A stretch of 64,000 nt of DNA, taken from the NCBI GenBank assembly GCA_903851195.1, contig CAINNJ010000025.1, positions 248,001 through 312,000 of the forward strand. Reading direction: 5' to 3'. This DNA comes from an uncultured Acidobacteriia bacterium. GTDB lineage: Bacteria > Acidobacteriota > Terriglobia > Bryobacterales > Bryobacteraceae. The notes under the pieces were generated by a model that saw only the letters and a list, made by a program, of their open reading frames with translations, searched no databases and was not told the DNA's origin. Position numbers and translations under genes: made by a program. This document shows positions 50,718 to 59,679 of this stretch, piece after piece; within the stretch, counting starts at the first letter, position 1; each line of letters starts with the position of its first letter.

Positions 50718-52118
50718 TTACTTCGAGAAATAACGTTCCGCAAAAGTAATAAACGTCGGCCAGTTCGGAGCCGGCGTGTGTCCGCCGGTGTGCTGGCGGA
50801 ACGACACGTCGCCGTCCATCAGAGGCGTTTCGATAGCCGGGAACTCCGTGGTGCCCATGTCCTTCCTGCCAAGGAGTTTGTAAACGGGGCCGGCGCCGGC
50901 GGCCGCTTCGAACATGCCTTTCGCGTCCACCCAGCCGTCCCCTTGTGTTGCGCCGGCGCTGATGAAGACGGGCCGGGGCGCGCACAGCGCGACCAGTTCA
51001 TGGGAATCCACCGGCAGGTCATTCCAGTTCAAAGGACCGGCATATTTCAGGAAATTCCCGGCCATCCAGTGATATTCGCTGGTGGCCGCGACATTTTCCA
51101 CCAGTTCACCCCAGTTGCGGCGATGAATTTTCACTCCGCCTTCGCCGGAAGAACTCACGAACGCGATGGCGAAGCGGGAGTCATAGGCCATCGCGACGGC
51201 GGTCGCTTTGCCGTAACGCGAGTGGCCTTCCACGCCGACGCGCTTTGCGTCCACCGCCTTGTCCGTCTCGAAATAATCGAGCGCCCGGCTGGCGCCCCAG
51301 GCCCAGGCGCGCAGCGCGCCCCAATCGTCGGGCTTGCGGGGCTGGCCTTTGTTGACCAGGCCGATAATGCCTTTGGTGAGTCCCGCGCCGTTATCCGCCT
51401 GAATGCTGCCGGGCACCAGCACCGCGTAGCCCCAGCCTTTGGCGAGAACCTGCTGCTGCCATGTGGGACCGGTTGGCGGAGGAGGTCCGCCGGCGCGCGC
51501 GGGTCCGGGACCACGTCCGGGAAAGGGTCCGATAAAGCCGAACTCCATGATCACGGGAACCGGCCTTGTGGCACTGGCGGGAGTGCTGAGGTTGAGCTGG
51601 ATGTCCACCGAGATCTGCGGGTAAGCGGAATTATCCACGTGGCCGATCAGCTTTTTCGTGATTACCGGGACGCCGCCATTAGTTTCGTTCAGCGTTTCCG
51701 TCACTTCCCACTTCACGGCGGGCGTGACTTTCGGCATGCGGCCGTAGATCTCGCGATCGAAATCTTCCACGATTTCCGGGCGGCGTTTATCCCACCAGTC
51801 TTTCGCGGTCTTCACTTTTTTGCCGTTCTTCAGCAGCATGACGTCCGGCAGAACCGGATAAGGGTTGGCCTTCGACTCGTCGTAATTGGCGTAGTTCGGG
51901 GCCTGCGGATTGCTGCCGTTCGCGCCGGGCCGCAGCGAAGAAATATGCAGCAGATCCATCATCTTCTGCCGGTCTTCCTGCGAGGCGATCTGGGTGGGAT
52001 TCGGAGGCGGCGGAGCTGGGGGCGTGGCCGGAGCCGGCGGCTGGAAGCCGAACGCGGCAAAGCCGGATATCAAGACGATGCCGAACAGCGGGACGCGAAG
52101 GGATCGCGTTAGGAACAT
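50718..52118 (-). CDS. Secreted CE15-like glucuronoyl esterase
   Basis: 466 residues with a signal peptide (to GFQ), then a Pro-rich linker. The nucleophile motif is GHSRYGKATAVA, the catalytic His is in RQHTGGHTPAP, and the family block ALCAPRPVFISAG is present. Such esterases split lignin-glucuronoxylan esters, although some accept other uronate esters. A TATAAT box sits 20 bases upstream, inside the end of the VWFA gene. Confidence 0.85.
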   Translation of the reverse strand: MFLTRSLRVPLFGIVLISGFAAFGFQPPAPATPPAPPPPNPTQIASQEDRQKMMDLLHISSLRPGANGSNPQAPNYANYDESKANPYPVLPDVMLLKNGKKVKTAKDWWDKRRPEIVEDFDREIYGRMPKVTPAVKWEVTETLNETNGGVPVITKKLIGHVDNSAYPQISVDIQLNLSTPASATRPVPVIMEFGFIGPFPGRGPGPARAGGPPPPTGPTWQQQVLAKGWGYAVLVPGSIQADNGAGLTKGIIGLVNKGQPRKPDDWGALRAWAWGASRALDYFETDKAVDAKRVGVEGHSRYGKATAVAMAYDSRFAIAFVSSSGEGGVKIHRRNWGELVENVAATSEYHWMAGNFLKYAGPLNWNDLPVDSHELVALCAPRPVFISAGATQGDGWVDAKGMFEAAAGAGPVYKLLGRKDMGTTEFPAIETPLMDGDVSFRQHTGGHTPAPNWPTFITFAERYFSK

Positions 52119-52138
52119 GCAGGAACCTCTCGGGCTCG

Positions 52139-52144
52139 ATTATA
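52139..52144 (-). promoter_or_regulatory. Consensus -10 (TATAAT) of the CE15-like gene
   Basis: Perfect TATAAT on the minus strand, 20 bases before ATG 52118, with GAGAGG in the short leader. The -35 (GACGGC) is weak. Confidence 0.5.
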
Positions 52145-52146
52145 TT

Positions 52147-53475
52147 TCAGTTCGCCCAGTAGCCGTCTTTGGCGCGCGCGGTGAGGTTGTGATCCACCAG
52201 TTCCACGGTGATTTTATGGAATTTGCCGTCCGCCGCGGCATTGCGGGGCGTGTAAGTCACCAGATAATATTCGCGTCCATCGGCGAGCGCGGTCCGGAAA
52301 TTCTTCAGCATGTCGTTGGAATCGTGGAAATAGACGCCGCCGGTCGCCGCGGCCAGTTGCGCCATGCCGCTGCCGTTCTGGAAGGAAATGGAACTCTGGC
52401 GGCGGTCGAGTTCGGTGAGGAAAGACCCGCCGCGGTTCCGGGCGCCACTGGATCCGGCCCCGGAAGTAGTGGCGTCGGAGGCATTGCCGGCGGCGAAGGA
52501 CGGTGAGTTGATTCCCCGGGAATCGATGGAATAAATCGTGATATTGCTCTTCGAAGCCACGCTGAGCGACTTCTGCAGAAGCGGCTCCATCTGCTGATCC
52601 GGCGGGAATTTGAACTCACTGTAGTTCGGCAGATAGGCGCTGACCACGCCGAAGAATTCGCTGCCGGGCACCAGACTGAAGCCGTCGGAAACCAGAATCA
52701 GGGAGCGGTCGGTGGGCACGTTGGCGAGTTCCGAGATCAGGCTGTTCAGACTTTCCAGAAAGCTGCGGGTCATCAGGCCGGAGCGCTCGGAAAGCGCGCC
52801 GATTTCCTGGCGAAGCGTCTGGCGTTCGGGGTAGCAAGCCTGCGATTTCGCCGCCGGGCCGCAGGGGCAGGTGCGGCAGAAGCGTTCCATGCGAATTTTG
52901 ACGTCGTTGACTTCGATAGCGAGCGCCTGGGCGTCGACTCCGCTCAGGCTGGAGAGGAACGAGTTCGCGCGCAGCTTCGAGAGGATGAGGCCGGAATCCG
53001 CGGTCGCGGGCTGGATCATGCGCAACTGGCGGCCGAGCGCGATGAGCACGTATTGCGCGTTGCCGCCGCTCTGGTCCTGTTTAAAGAGTTGCTCCAAGGC
53101 GTCGCGGACGTGGCCAAAATTGGCAAAAGACGAATGGAGCGTATCGAAGCAGATAACGTAGGTGCGGCGGGCGGGCGGCTTCGCCGGTGAGGGCGAGGAG
53201 GATGCAGGAACGACCGTGCGCCCCGGCGCATCCGGCACAATGCCCCCCATGCTTGCGGCTGCCTCGGTCTGGAAGTTGGAAATCTCCTGCAGCACGCCAT
53301 CCTCATAAATATGGACGTCGCCGGCCTTCAGACCCGTGACGTGGTGACCCTTTTTATCCGTCACGATCAGAGGAACAAGAACCTGGCGGACATTGGACTC
53401 GAAGCGGACTTCCGGAGTTTGCGGGTACGCCAGGGCACAACAAATCCAGAGCAGGATGCCAGCGCGCAGGCTCAT
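52147..53475 (-). CDS. Secreted VWFA-related acidobacterial protein (TIGR03436)
   Basis: 442 residues from ATG 53475; a TTG six bases earlier (53481) is an alternative that would be exactly leaderless with the TATACT box. Signal peptide to about AYPQ; the N-terminal VPLIVTDKKGHHVTGLKAGD block and the later LILVSDGFSLVPGSE and LAAATGGVYFHDSNDML are the acidobacterial VWFA pattern. Likely a secreted binding/adhesion protein. Divergent from the TauE/SafE gene. Confidence 0.85.
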   Translation of the reverse strand: MSLRAGILLWICCALAYPQTPEVRFESNVRQVLVPLIVTDKKGHHVTGLKAGDVHIYEDGVLQEISNFQTEAAASMGGIVPDAPGRTVVPASSSPSPAKPPARRTYVICFDTLHSSFANFGHVRDALEQLFKQDQSGGNAQYVLIALGRQLRMIQPATADSGLILSKLRANSFLSSLSGVDAQALAIEVNDVKIRMERFCRTCPCGPAAKSQACYPERQTLRQEIGALSERSGLMTRSFLESLNSLISELANVPTDRSLILVSDGFSLVPGSEFFGVVSAYLPNYSEFKFPPDQQMEPLLQKSLSVASKSNITIYSIDSRGINSPSFAAGNASDATTSGAGSSGARNRGGSFLTELDRRQSSISFQNGSGMAQLAAATGGVYFHDSNDMLKNFRTALADGREYYLVTYTPRNAAADGKFHKITVELVDHNLTARAKDGYWAN

Positions 53476-53487
53476 CTTCAATCTGAA

Positions 53488-53547
53488 AGTATAACGCCGG
53501 CGAAAAAAGAGCGTTCCCTCCTATTCCCATCGGGAAGAGGGTATACT
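53488..53547. promoter_or_regulatory. Divergent pair of TATACT -10 boxes
   Basis: TATACT on the minus strand at 53488-53493 serves the VWFA gene; TATACT on the plus strand at 53542-53547 is 6 bases before the GTG of the TauE/SafE gene. Both leaders are near zero. Confidence 0.5.
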
Positions 53548-53553
53548 GGCTTA

Positions 53554-54351
53554 GTGGAAATTCTTGCGGGCTTTCTGATCGCCCTTGCAATCGGCATTAC
53601 GGGAGTTGGAGCGGGCAGCATTACGGCCCCGATCCTGATTCTGTTCTTTCATCAGTCCGCCTCGGACGCGGTGACGACGGCGCTGGTGTTCGGGACGGTT
53701 GTGAAGCTGATCGCGACGCCGATCTACCTCGCCCGCGGCCATGTGAACCTGCGGGTGCTGAAGTTCATGGCGTTGGGAGGGCTGCCGGCGGTGATCATTG
53801 GCAGCGTGCTGCTCAGTTTCTTCGATAAGAACGCCGCGACCAGGCCGATTCTGATCATCGTCGGCATTACGGTCGTGATCTCGGCGTTGGGCACGTTCTG
53901 GCGCAGCATGTCGCCGGCGGGAGTCGCCTCGAAGCCCGTGCCGGTCAAGTGGTTGCCATGGATCGTCGCGCCGATCGGATTCGAGGTAGGCTTTTCCTCC
54001 GCGGGCGCGGGCGCCCTGGGCACCGTGGCGCTGATGCGGTTCACCAGTCTGCTGCCCGCGGAAGTGGTGGGCACCGATCTGGCGTTCGGGCTGCTGCTTT
54101 CCGTCTTCGCGGGCGGGATTCACGCGAGCATGACCGGTGTGCCTTGGTCCATCCTGATCAAACTGTTAATGGGTGGCATTCCAGCCGTGCTGATCGGCAC
54201 GCAACTGACAACTGTCGTTTCGCCCCGTAAGATGCGACTGGCGCTTTGCGTGTGGCTGATCTATATCGGCGGACAACTTTCGTGGCGGGCGATTCAAACG
54301 CCTGCCGCCGCCCCGGCGCACGTCACGCCCGCTGTCGCGCGGAAGGGCTGA
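53554..54351 (+). CDS. TauE/SafE family sulfite-exporter-like membrane protein
   Basis: 265 residues from GTG 53554, with eight membrane helices in two similar halves. The family pattern is visible: GFLIALAIGITGVGAGSITAP at the start and its repeat GFEVGFSSAGAGALGTVALM. It probably exports small anions such as sulfite or sulfonates, but substrates vary widely. The GTG sits where the transcript from TATACT would start. Confidence 0.85.
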   Translation: MEILAGFLIALAIGITGVGAGSITAPILILFFHQSASDAVTTALVFGTVVKLIATPIYLARGHVNLRVLKFMALGGLPAVIIGSVLLSFFDKNAATRPILIIVGITVVISALGTFWRSMSPAGVASKPVPVKWLPWIVAPIGFEVGFSSAGAGALGTVALMRFTSLLPAEVVGTDLAFGLLLSVFAGGIHASMTGVPWSILIKLLMGGIPAVLIGTQLTTVVSPRKMRLALCVWLIYIGGQLSWRAIQTPAAAPAHVTPAVARKG

Positions 54352-54412
54352 TTCCGCAGTGCTATTCTGAAGGCGGTTCGGCGTTGACCACACGCAGCAA
54401 CGCACGGTCTTC

Positions 54413-55261
54413 ATGCGGCTACGCACAGTTTTACTTGTCGCTTCACTGGGGTTGGCGGCCGGCTCTGCGGTAATCGCGCAAAGGCCGTTCAAGGAATATC
54501 CCGGCATCGAATACGACCATTTCCCCCTCCCTTCCGGCTGGGAGCAGAAAGCGGAATGGACGAGGGCGCGCCTTCGTTATCCCGATATCGTCGGCTATCC
54601 GTTCCGGCAATTAACCCTGCAGGACGGCCGCGATTTTCCGGGGTACTGGACTTTCGATTATCCGCGTTCCGACCGCCATTTGCTGGAGGGCGTGCGGCGG
54701 CTCACCAGAATTGAGACTCGTTCCGTGGAGCAGGTGGTTTCGCTCGACAGCACCAGCGACATCTACAACTGGCCGGTCCTATACGGCGTGGAAGTGGGCC
54801 ACTGGCTCCTGCCGGACGAGCAGGCGAAACAACTTCGCGAGTACTTGCTGCGCGGGGGCTTCCTGATGGTGGACGACTTTCACGGCCTGCGCGAGTGGCA
54901 GATCTTCACCGCGAGTATGAACAAAGTGTTTCCGGACCGGCAAATCGAGGATCTGGAGAGCAATAATCCGGTGTTCCACACGATTTACGATCTGGACCGC
55001 CGGTTTCAGATTCCTGGCGCGCAGTATTTTGACAGCGGCCTCACCTATGAGAAGGGGTCCGATCCCGACTACCGCAACGGTAAAGAACCGCACTGGCGCG
55101 GCATTTACGACGACAAGGGCAGGCTCATGGTGGTGATTTGCCACAACATGGATCTGGGCGATGCGTGGGAGCATTCCGACGAACCGGAATACAAGGAAGA
55201 GTGGGCCGGTCTTGCCTACAAGATCGCGATGAACTATTTTATTTACGACCTGACCCACTAA
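54413..55261 (+). CDS. Secreted DUF4159 protein
   Basis: 282 residues with a signal peptide (to about VIAQ). Core blocks RLRYPDIVGYPFRQ, LDSTSDIYNWPVLYGVEVGHW and LREYLLRGGFLMVDDFHG belong to DUF4159, a glutamine-amidotransferase-like fold common in Acidobacteria and gliding bacteria; no catalytic Cys is evident. A possible extended -10 (TGC-TATTCT) lies about 45 bases upstream. The CNB-DUF1003 gene begins 34 bases later. Confidence 0.8.
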   Translation: MRLRTVLLVASLGLAAGSAVIAQRPFKEYPGIEYDHFPLPSGWEQKAEWTRARLRYPDIVGYPFRQLTLQDGRDFPGYWTFDYPRSDRHLLEGVRRLTRIETRSVEQVVSLDSTSDIYNWPVLYGVEVGHWLLPDEQAKQLREYLLRGGFLMVDDFHGLREWQIFTASMNKVFPDRQIEDLESNNPVFHTIYDLDRRFQIPGAQYFDSGLTYEKGSDPDYRNGKEPHWRGIYDDKGRLMVVICHNMDLGDAWEHSDEPEYKEEWAGLAYKIAMNYFIYDLTH

Positions 55262-55295
55262 CGGTCATAATGTGAGAGCCTCCAGAGGCTTCCTT

Positions 55296-56135
55296 ATGCC
55301 ATGTAGCCCCGAAATCCTCAAAAATGTTTCGCTTTTCGCCCTGCTGGACGACGACGAGGCCGCCATCCTCGCCGCGCAGGTGGAGGAGCGCCGTTTTGCC
55401 CCGCGCCAGCGAATTTATAAGATGGGAGACGCCGGCGAGCGCGCGTATGTCATGGTGTCCGGCCGGGTTCAGGTCACAACCGTGGACGGCGACCAGCAGG
55501 AAGTGCTGGTGGACGAGCCGGGTCCGGGCGATTTCTTCGGCTTCGCGTCGATGATGGATGAGACGCCGCACCAGACGGCGGCGCTGGCGCTCGAAGACAC
55601 GGTGTGCGTCGAGGTGGACCGGAACGACATTCTGGCGCTGCTGCAGCAGAAGCCGCATTCCGGAATCGACATGCTGTCCGTGCTGGGCAGGCAGTTTCAC
55701 GCCTCCCAACAACTGGTCCGGCTGCGCGCCGCCAAGAACCCCAATGACGTGATCGAAGAGGAAGCTACGTGGGGGGACCACATCGCCGATGAAGTGGCCC
55801 GCTTCGGCGGTTCCTGGCGCTTCATTATTACCTTCGGCGTGGTGCTGGTGGTGTACACGGTGGTGAACGTCGTGATGGGCAAGTCCGCGTGGGACCCCTA
55901 CCCGTTCATTCTCCTGAACCTGTTTCTTTCCATGCTGGCGGCGATCCAGGCGCCGGTTATCATGATGAGCCAGAACCGGCAGGACCAGAAAGACCGGTTA
56001 CGGGGTGAGCTCGATTTCGACGTGAACCGGCGTTCGGAAGCCGAGATCCAGGGCCTCTCGCGAAAGCTGCATCTGCTGGACGAGAAGGTGGACGACCTCA
56101 CCGACTTGCTGCGGGAAATGCGGCAGAGCCGCTAA
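55296..56135 (+). CDS. Cyclic-nucleotide-binding-like domain fused to DUF1003 membrane protein
   Basis: 279 residues from ATG 55296; GTG 55272 is an alternative. Residues about 1-125 form a CNB beta-roll (YKMGDAGERAYVMVSGRVQV), then a DUF1003 part with helices FGVVLVVYTVVNVVMG and FILLNLFLSMLAAIQAPVIM and a charged coiled coil. In the phosphate-binding cassette FGFASMMDETPHQTAAL, the usual Glu after FG and the Arg before TA are missing, so cAMP binding is doubtful. Kir channel gene follows 12 bases later. Confidence 0.85.
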   Translation: MPCSPEILKNVSLFALLDDDEAAILAAQVEERRFAPRQRIYKMGDAGERAYVMVSGRVQVTTVDGDQQEVLVDEPGPGDFFGFASMMDETPHQTAALALEDTVCVEVDRNDILALLQQKPHSGIDMLSVLGRQFHASQQLVRLRAAKNPNDVIEEEATWGDHIADEVARFGGSWRFIITFGVVLVVYTVVNVVMGKSAWDPYPFILLNLFLSMLAAIQAPVIMMSQNRQDQKDRLRGELDFDVNRRSEAEIQGLSRKLHLLDEKVDDLTDLLREMRQSR

Positions 56136-56138
56136 ACT
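56133..56138 (+). promoter_or_regulatory. -10 box (TAAACT) before the Kir channel gene
   Basis: TAAACT overlaps the CNB-DUF1003 stop codon and ends 9 bases before GTG 56148, so the channel could also be transcribed alone as a leaderless mRNA. Confidence 0.4.
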
Positions 56139-56147
56139 GTCCGGTAA

Positions 56148-57068
56148 GTGCAGAAGCCGTCTTTCGATCCCGGTTTAACACAGCAGTTCGGAGCGCCGCT
56201 GCGGCGGGCCATCAATTACGACGGCTCGTTCAATGTGCGGCGGAGCGGCGTGAGCTGGCGCGCCTTCCATCCGTGGCTGCATATCGTCAGCATGAGCTGG
56301 GCCGGTTTCGCGATGCTGGTGGCGTGTTTCTACTTCGGCATCAACCTGGCGTTTGCCTGCGCCTATTTCGCGCTGGGTCCGGACGCCGTCCATGGCTCCG
56401 CGGCGCCCACGGAAACGGGCCGGTTTCTCAACTGCTTTTTCTTCAGCGGCCACACGCTGACCACGGTGGGCTATGGAAATCTGGTGCCGCGGGGCATAGC
56501 GGCGAATCTGGCCGCGACCATGGAGGCGCTGGTCGGGCTGCTGGGCTTCGCGGTGATCACCGGGCTGCTGGTCGCGCGGGTGGCGCGGCCCTCCGCGCGC
56601 ATCCAGTTCAGCGGTAACGCGCTGGTGGCTCCCTACCAGAACGGCTCCGCGCTGATGTTCCGGATCGCCAATGAACGTTCCAACAATCTGATGGAACTGG
56701 AGGCGAAGGTGTTGCTGATGCAGGTGACCGGGACGGCCGGTAATCTGGAACGGAAGTTCGACCTGCTGACGCTGGAGCGGCCTTCCGTGCTGCTCTTCCC
56801 GCTGACGTGGACGGTGGTGCATCCGATCGACGAGAGCAGTCCGCTGTTCGGCAAAAGCGCCGAGGATCTGAAGGCGCTGCAGGCGGAGATTCTGATCCTG
56901 GTGAAAGGCTTCGACGAGACCTTCAGCCAGGTGGTGCACACGCGGTTTTCCTACCGCGCGGACGAGATTGTGTGGGGCGCGAAATTTCTGCCCGCCTTCC
57001 GCGTGGAGCCGAGCGGCGACATTCTGCTGGAACTCGATAAGGTCGGCGAGTTCCGCAATGTTTCTTAA
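56148..57068 (+). CDS. KirBac-type inward-rectifier potassium channel
   Basis: 306 residues, GTG start. N-terminal slide helix (VSWRAFHPWLHI), outer helix, pore loop with the potassium filter TTVGYGNLVP, inner helix with GFAVITGLLVARVARP, then the cytoplasmic IRK immunoglobulin-like domain (ARIQFSGNALVAPYQNGSAL, VVHPIDESSPLFG). It forms a tetrameric K+ channel. It sits directly behind the CNB-DUF1003 gene, suggesting linked function. Ends in a 19-base tandem duplication. Confidence 0.93.
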   Translation: MQKPSFDPGLTQQFGAPLRRAINYDGSFNVRRSGVSWRAFHPWLHIVSMSWAGFAMLVACFYFGINLAFACAYFALGPDAVHGSAAPTETGRFLNCFFFSGHTLTTVGYGNLVPRGIAANLAATMEALVGLLGFAVITGLLVARVARPSARIQFSGNALVAPYQNGSALMFRIANERSNNLMELEAKVLLMQVTGTAGNLERKFDLLTLERPSVLLFPLTWTVVHPIDESSPLFGKSAEDLKALQAEILILVKGFDETFSQVVHTRFSYRADEIVWGAKFLPAFRVEPSGDILLELDKVGEFRNVS

Positions 57069-57098
57069 TACTGCAAAGCTTCTCTAATACTGCAAAGC
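57066..57098. repeat. 19-bp-period tandem duplication at a convergent junction
   Basis: TAATACTGCAAAGC occurs at 57066-57079 and 57085-57098. The plus stop (TAA 57066-57068) opens copy 1 and the minus stop of the MmcQ gene (CTA 57084-57086) opens copy 2, so each gene end repeats. Confidence 0.95.
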
Positions 57099-57410
57099 GA
57101 GGCGCGGCCCCGCGGCGCGCCGCCAGGCTTTCCAGACGAGGTCCAGAAATTCTTCTTCGTCGATCAGCCCGAGTTTGACGCTGATCCAGCCATTGCTGTC
57201 GATGCCTTTGGGAATGCTGAACGTTTTGCTCTGGCTGGATAACATGATCTGTTCCTCCGGGCCGACTTTGAGGTTGGCGAAGCCCGCGCCGTGCCAGAGT
57301 TTGGCAAAAAGTTTTCCGTTAACACGGAAATCGGGGTAACCCGGATTCAGTTTCTCCTGCACCAGTGGCATGGCGAGAAGAACTTCTTGAGCCCGTGCTG
57401 CGCTGATCAT
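57084..57410 (-). CDS. MmcQ/YjbR family protein
   Basis: 108 residues from ATG 57410, overlapping the GH3 stop by 4 bases. The CyaY-like fold blocks YPDFRVNGKLFAKLWHG, LKVGPEEQIMLSS and WISVKLGLIDEEEFLDLVWKAW fit the YjbR family of small cytoplasmic proteins, sometimes called DNA-binding, with no settled role. Extending upstream would enter the GH3 gene, so this start is chosen. Confidence 0.85.
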   Translation of the reverse strand: MISAARAQEVLLAMPLVQEKLNPGYPDFRVNGKLFAKLWHGAGFANLKVGPEEQIMLSSQSKTFSIPKGIDSNGWISVKLGLIDEEEFLDLVWKAWRRAAGPRLALQY

Positions 57411-59575
57411 TCGAATAATTCGAAGCTGCCTTTTAAACGGATATCGCGAGAGGATGAGCCCACGAACACCTCGAATTCTCCGGGTTCCGTGGCCCATTCC
57501 TTCACAATAGGATCATAAAAAGAGAGCGCCCGCTGGTCAAGCGTGATCAGCACGTCTTTCGTTTCACCGGGCCGGAACTCCACGCGTTTAAACCCCTTCA
57601 GTTCCTGGCGCGGCCTTTCCACGCTGCATTTCACGTCGTGTACGTAGCACTGAATCACCTCGGCGCCGGCGCGCGGGCCGGTGTTCCGGACCTTCAGCAT
57701 GACCTCGATCAGTTGCCCGTAGCGCGGCGTGCGCGGATAAATGCGGAGATCGCTGTATTCGAAGGTGGTGTAAGAGAGGCCGTGGCCGAAGGGGAAAAGG
57801 GGCTCGATCGCGGCCTTGTCGAAGTGGCGATAGCCGACAAAGATGCCTTCGTCGTAGGAGACCTGGTCGTTCTCGCCGGGGTAGTGTCCGAAGGCCGAAG
57901 TGTCTTCCGCACGGCGGGGGAAGGTGACGGGAAGCTTGCCGGACGGAGTGGCATCGCCGAAGAGCACATCCGCGATGGCGTGACCGCCTTCCTGTCCGGG
58001 AAACCAGGCCATCAGGACCGCGGGGACCTGCTGCAGCCATTTGCTCATGGTGACGGGGGCGCCGGCATTGAGAACCACAATCGTGCGCGGATTCGCCTTC
58101 ACCACGTTTTCGATCAGTTCGTCCTGGCCGGGCGGCAGATCGAGCGTCTTTCGATCCGTGAATTCGGTCTCGATTTTCCCATTATTCCCGGCGAAAATGA
58201 TAGCGATGTCGGCGCGCGCGGCAAGGTCGACCGCTTCCCTGCCCTCCCGCGCGTATTCCACTTTGAAGGCCGCGCCGGCGCGTTCCCGAATGGCGTCGAG
58301 CGGTTTCGATGAGTAGGCGGGCGTGACTTCGGAACTGCCGCCTCCACCAGTCTGGTTCACATCGGCGTTGGGGCCGAGGACGGCAAGCGTCCGAATGTGG
58401 TCTTTGCCGATGGGCAGCAGTGCCCGTTCGTTCTTCAGCAAGACCAGGCTCTGGACGGCCACGGTGCGAGCCAACGCGCGGTCTGCCGGGGTATCGATCC
58501 TGCCATCGGTCTGGCGCTGTCTTTCGAACAGGCCCATGGCGAACGTCGCGCGAAGGATCCGGCGGACGCTCTCGTCAACGGCATCCTGGCTAATCTTGCC
58601 GGAAGCCAGCAGCGGCTTGAGTTTGTCCCGCGTGAGATAGCCGCCGTCGAAGCCCGGATTGCCGCCGGGCTGGTCTTTGAAGTAACCCACCAGGCCGGTT
58701 ATGGACGAGGCGGACGGCATTTCCAGATCCAGCCCGGCATTAACGGAGTTTTCCGTGTTGTGCGTGCCGGCCCAGTCCGAAATCACGAAGCCTTTAAAAC
58801 CCCATTTTTTCCTGAGAATGTCCGTCAGCAGGTGCGGGTTCTCCGCGCAGAACGCGCCGTTCACCTTGTTGTAGGCCGACATTACACACCAGATTCCCGC
58901 CTCTTCCACGGCGGCCTGAAACGCGGGAAGATAGATTTCCTGCAGAGCGCGCTCGTCGATGCGCACGTCGACCGAGTTGCGGCGAAACTCCTGGTTATTG
59001 ACCGCGAAATGCTTGATGGTGGCGATCACGCCGCGCTCCTGCACGCCGCTGATCCAGGCGACGGCAATGCGTGAGGTGAGCCACGGATCTTCCCCAAACC
59101 CTTCGAAATTGCGGCCCCAAAAGGGCGTCCGCTGGATGTTGACCGTGGGACCGAGGATCTGGTCGCGACCGAGCGCGAGAGCCTGTTGCCCGAGAGCGCG
59201 CCCCTGCTGCGTCGCAAGGTCCGGATTCCAGGTGGCGGCGAGCGCTATGCCCGCGGGAAAGGCGGTGGCGTGCAGAGCCGCCGGCGCGAGCGGCGATTCC
59301 GGATCTCCCGGACCGGCCCAGTTCCGGATGCCAACCGGTCCGTCGGTCATGCGGATGGGAGGGACTCCCAGACGGGCGTTGCCCCGGCTGGTCATCCAGC
59401 CGGCTCCGTTCAGGAAGCCGAGCCGTTCCTCCAACGTCAGGCGCGCGAGCAGGTCTTCCACGCGTTTGTCGATCGCGAGTTTCGGATTTTGATAGGGCAG
59501 CATGGACTTCAGCCGGGAGCATCCGGTGGCGGCTCCCGCGGCGGCGGCGGCCAGAAAGCTTCTGCGCAGTAGCAT
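57407..59575 (-). CDS. GH3 beta-glucosidase lipoprotein
   Basis: 722 residues with a lipoprotein signal (AATG-C, Cys19). GH3 N-terminal barrel: RLGVPPIRMTDGPVGIR, KHFAVNNQE and nucleophile Asp in GFVISDWAGTHN; then the alpha/beta sandwich (LALAVLGPNADV-like) and a C-terminal fibronectin III-like domain (RNTGPRAGAEVIQCYV). It would cleave beta-linked glucose or xylose from oligosaccharides at the cell surface. Confidence 0.93.
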   Translation of the reverse strand: MLLRRSFLAAAAAGAATGCSRLKSMLPYQNPKLAIDKRVEDLLARLTLEERLGFLNGAGWMTSRGNARLGVPPIRMTDGPVGIRNWAGPGDPESPLAPAALHATAFPAGIALAATWNPDLATQQGRALGQQALALGRDQILGPTVNIQRTPFWGRNFEGFGEDPWLTSRIAVAWISGVQERGVIATIKHFAVNNQEFRRNSVDVRIDERALQEIYLPAFQAAVEEAGIWCVMSAYNKVNGAFCAENPHLLTDILRKKWGFKGFVISDWAGTHNTENSVNAGLDLEMPSASSITGLVGYFKDQPGGNPGFDGGYLTRDKLKPLLASGKISQDAVDESVRRILRATFAMGLFERQRQTDGRIDTPADRALARTVAVQSLVLLKNERALLPIGKDHIRTLAVLGPNADVNQTGGGGSSEVTPAYSSKPLDAIRERAGAAFKVEYAREGREAVDLAARADIAIIFAGNNGKIETEFTDRKTLDLPPGQDELIENVVKANPRTIVVLNAGAPVTMSKWLQQVPAVLMAWFPGQEGGHAIADVLFGDATPSGKLPVTFPRRAEDTSAFGHYPGENDQVSYDEGIFVGYRHFDKAAIEPLFPFGHGLSYTTFEYSDLRIYPRTPRYGQLIEVMLKVRNTGPRAGAEVIQCYVHDVKCSVERPRQELKGFKRVEFRPGETKDVLITLDQRALSFYDPIVKEWATEPGEFEVFVGSSSRDIRLKGSFELFE

Positions 59576-59588
59576 GGAATTCTACAGG

Positions 59589-59617
59589 TTAGCGCCTTCT
59601 TTGCGCCAGGCTATAAT
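59589..59617 (+). promoter_or_regulatory. Sigma-70-like promoter of the response-regulator gene
   Basis: TTAGCG (59589-59594), 17-base spacer, perfect TATAAT (59612-59617); predicted start near 59624, leader about 56 bases before ATG 59680. Confidence 0.55.
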
Positions 59618-59679
59618 CAGCGATAACGCCTGCAACCCATGCACTTCGGTATCGAAACACACACGCGACGACTGCCGGA

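Noticed and set aside
55272-55295. GTG start 24 bases upstream for the CNB-DUF1003 gene
   Set aside because: The ATG at 55296 has AGAGG upstream and begins directly at the CNB domain; the extension adds nothing conserved, though it cannot be fully excluded.
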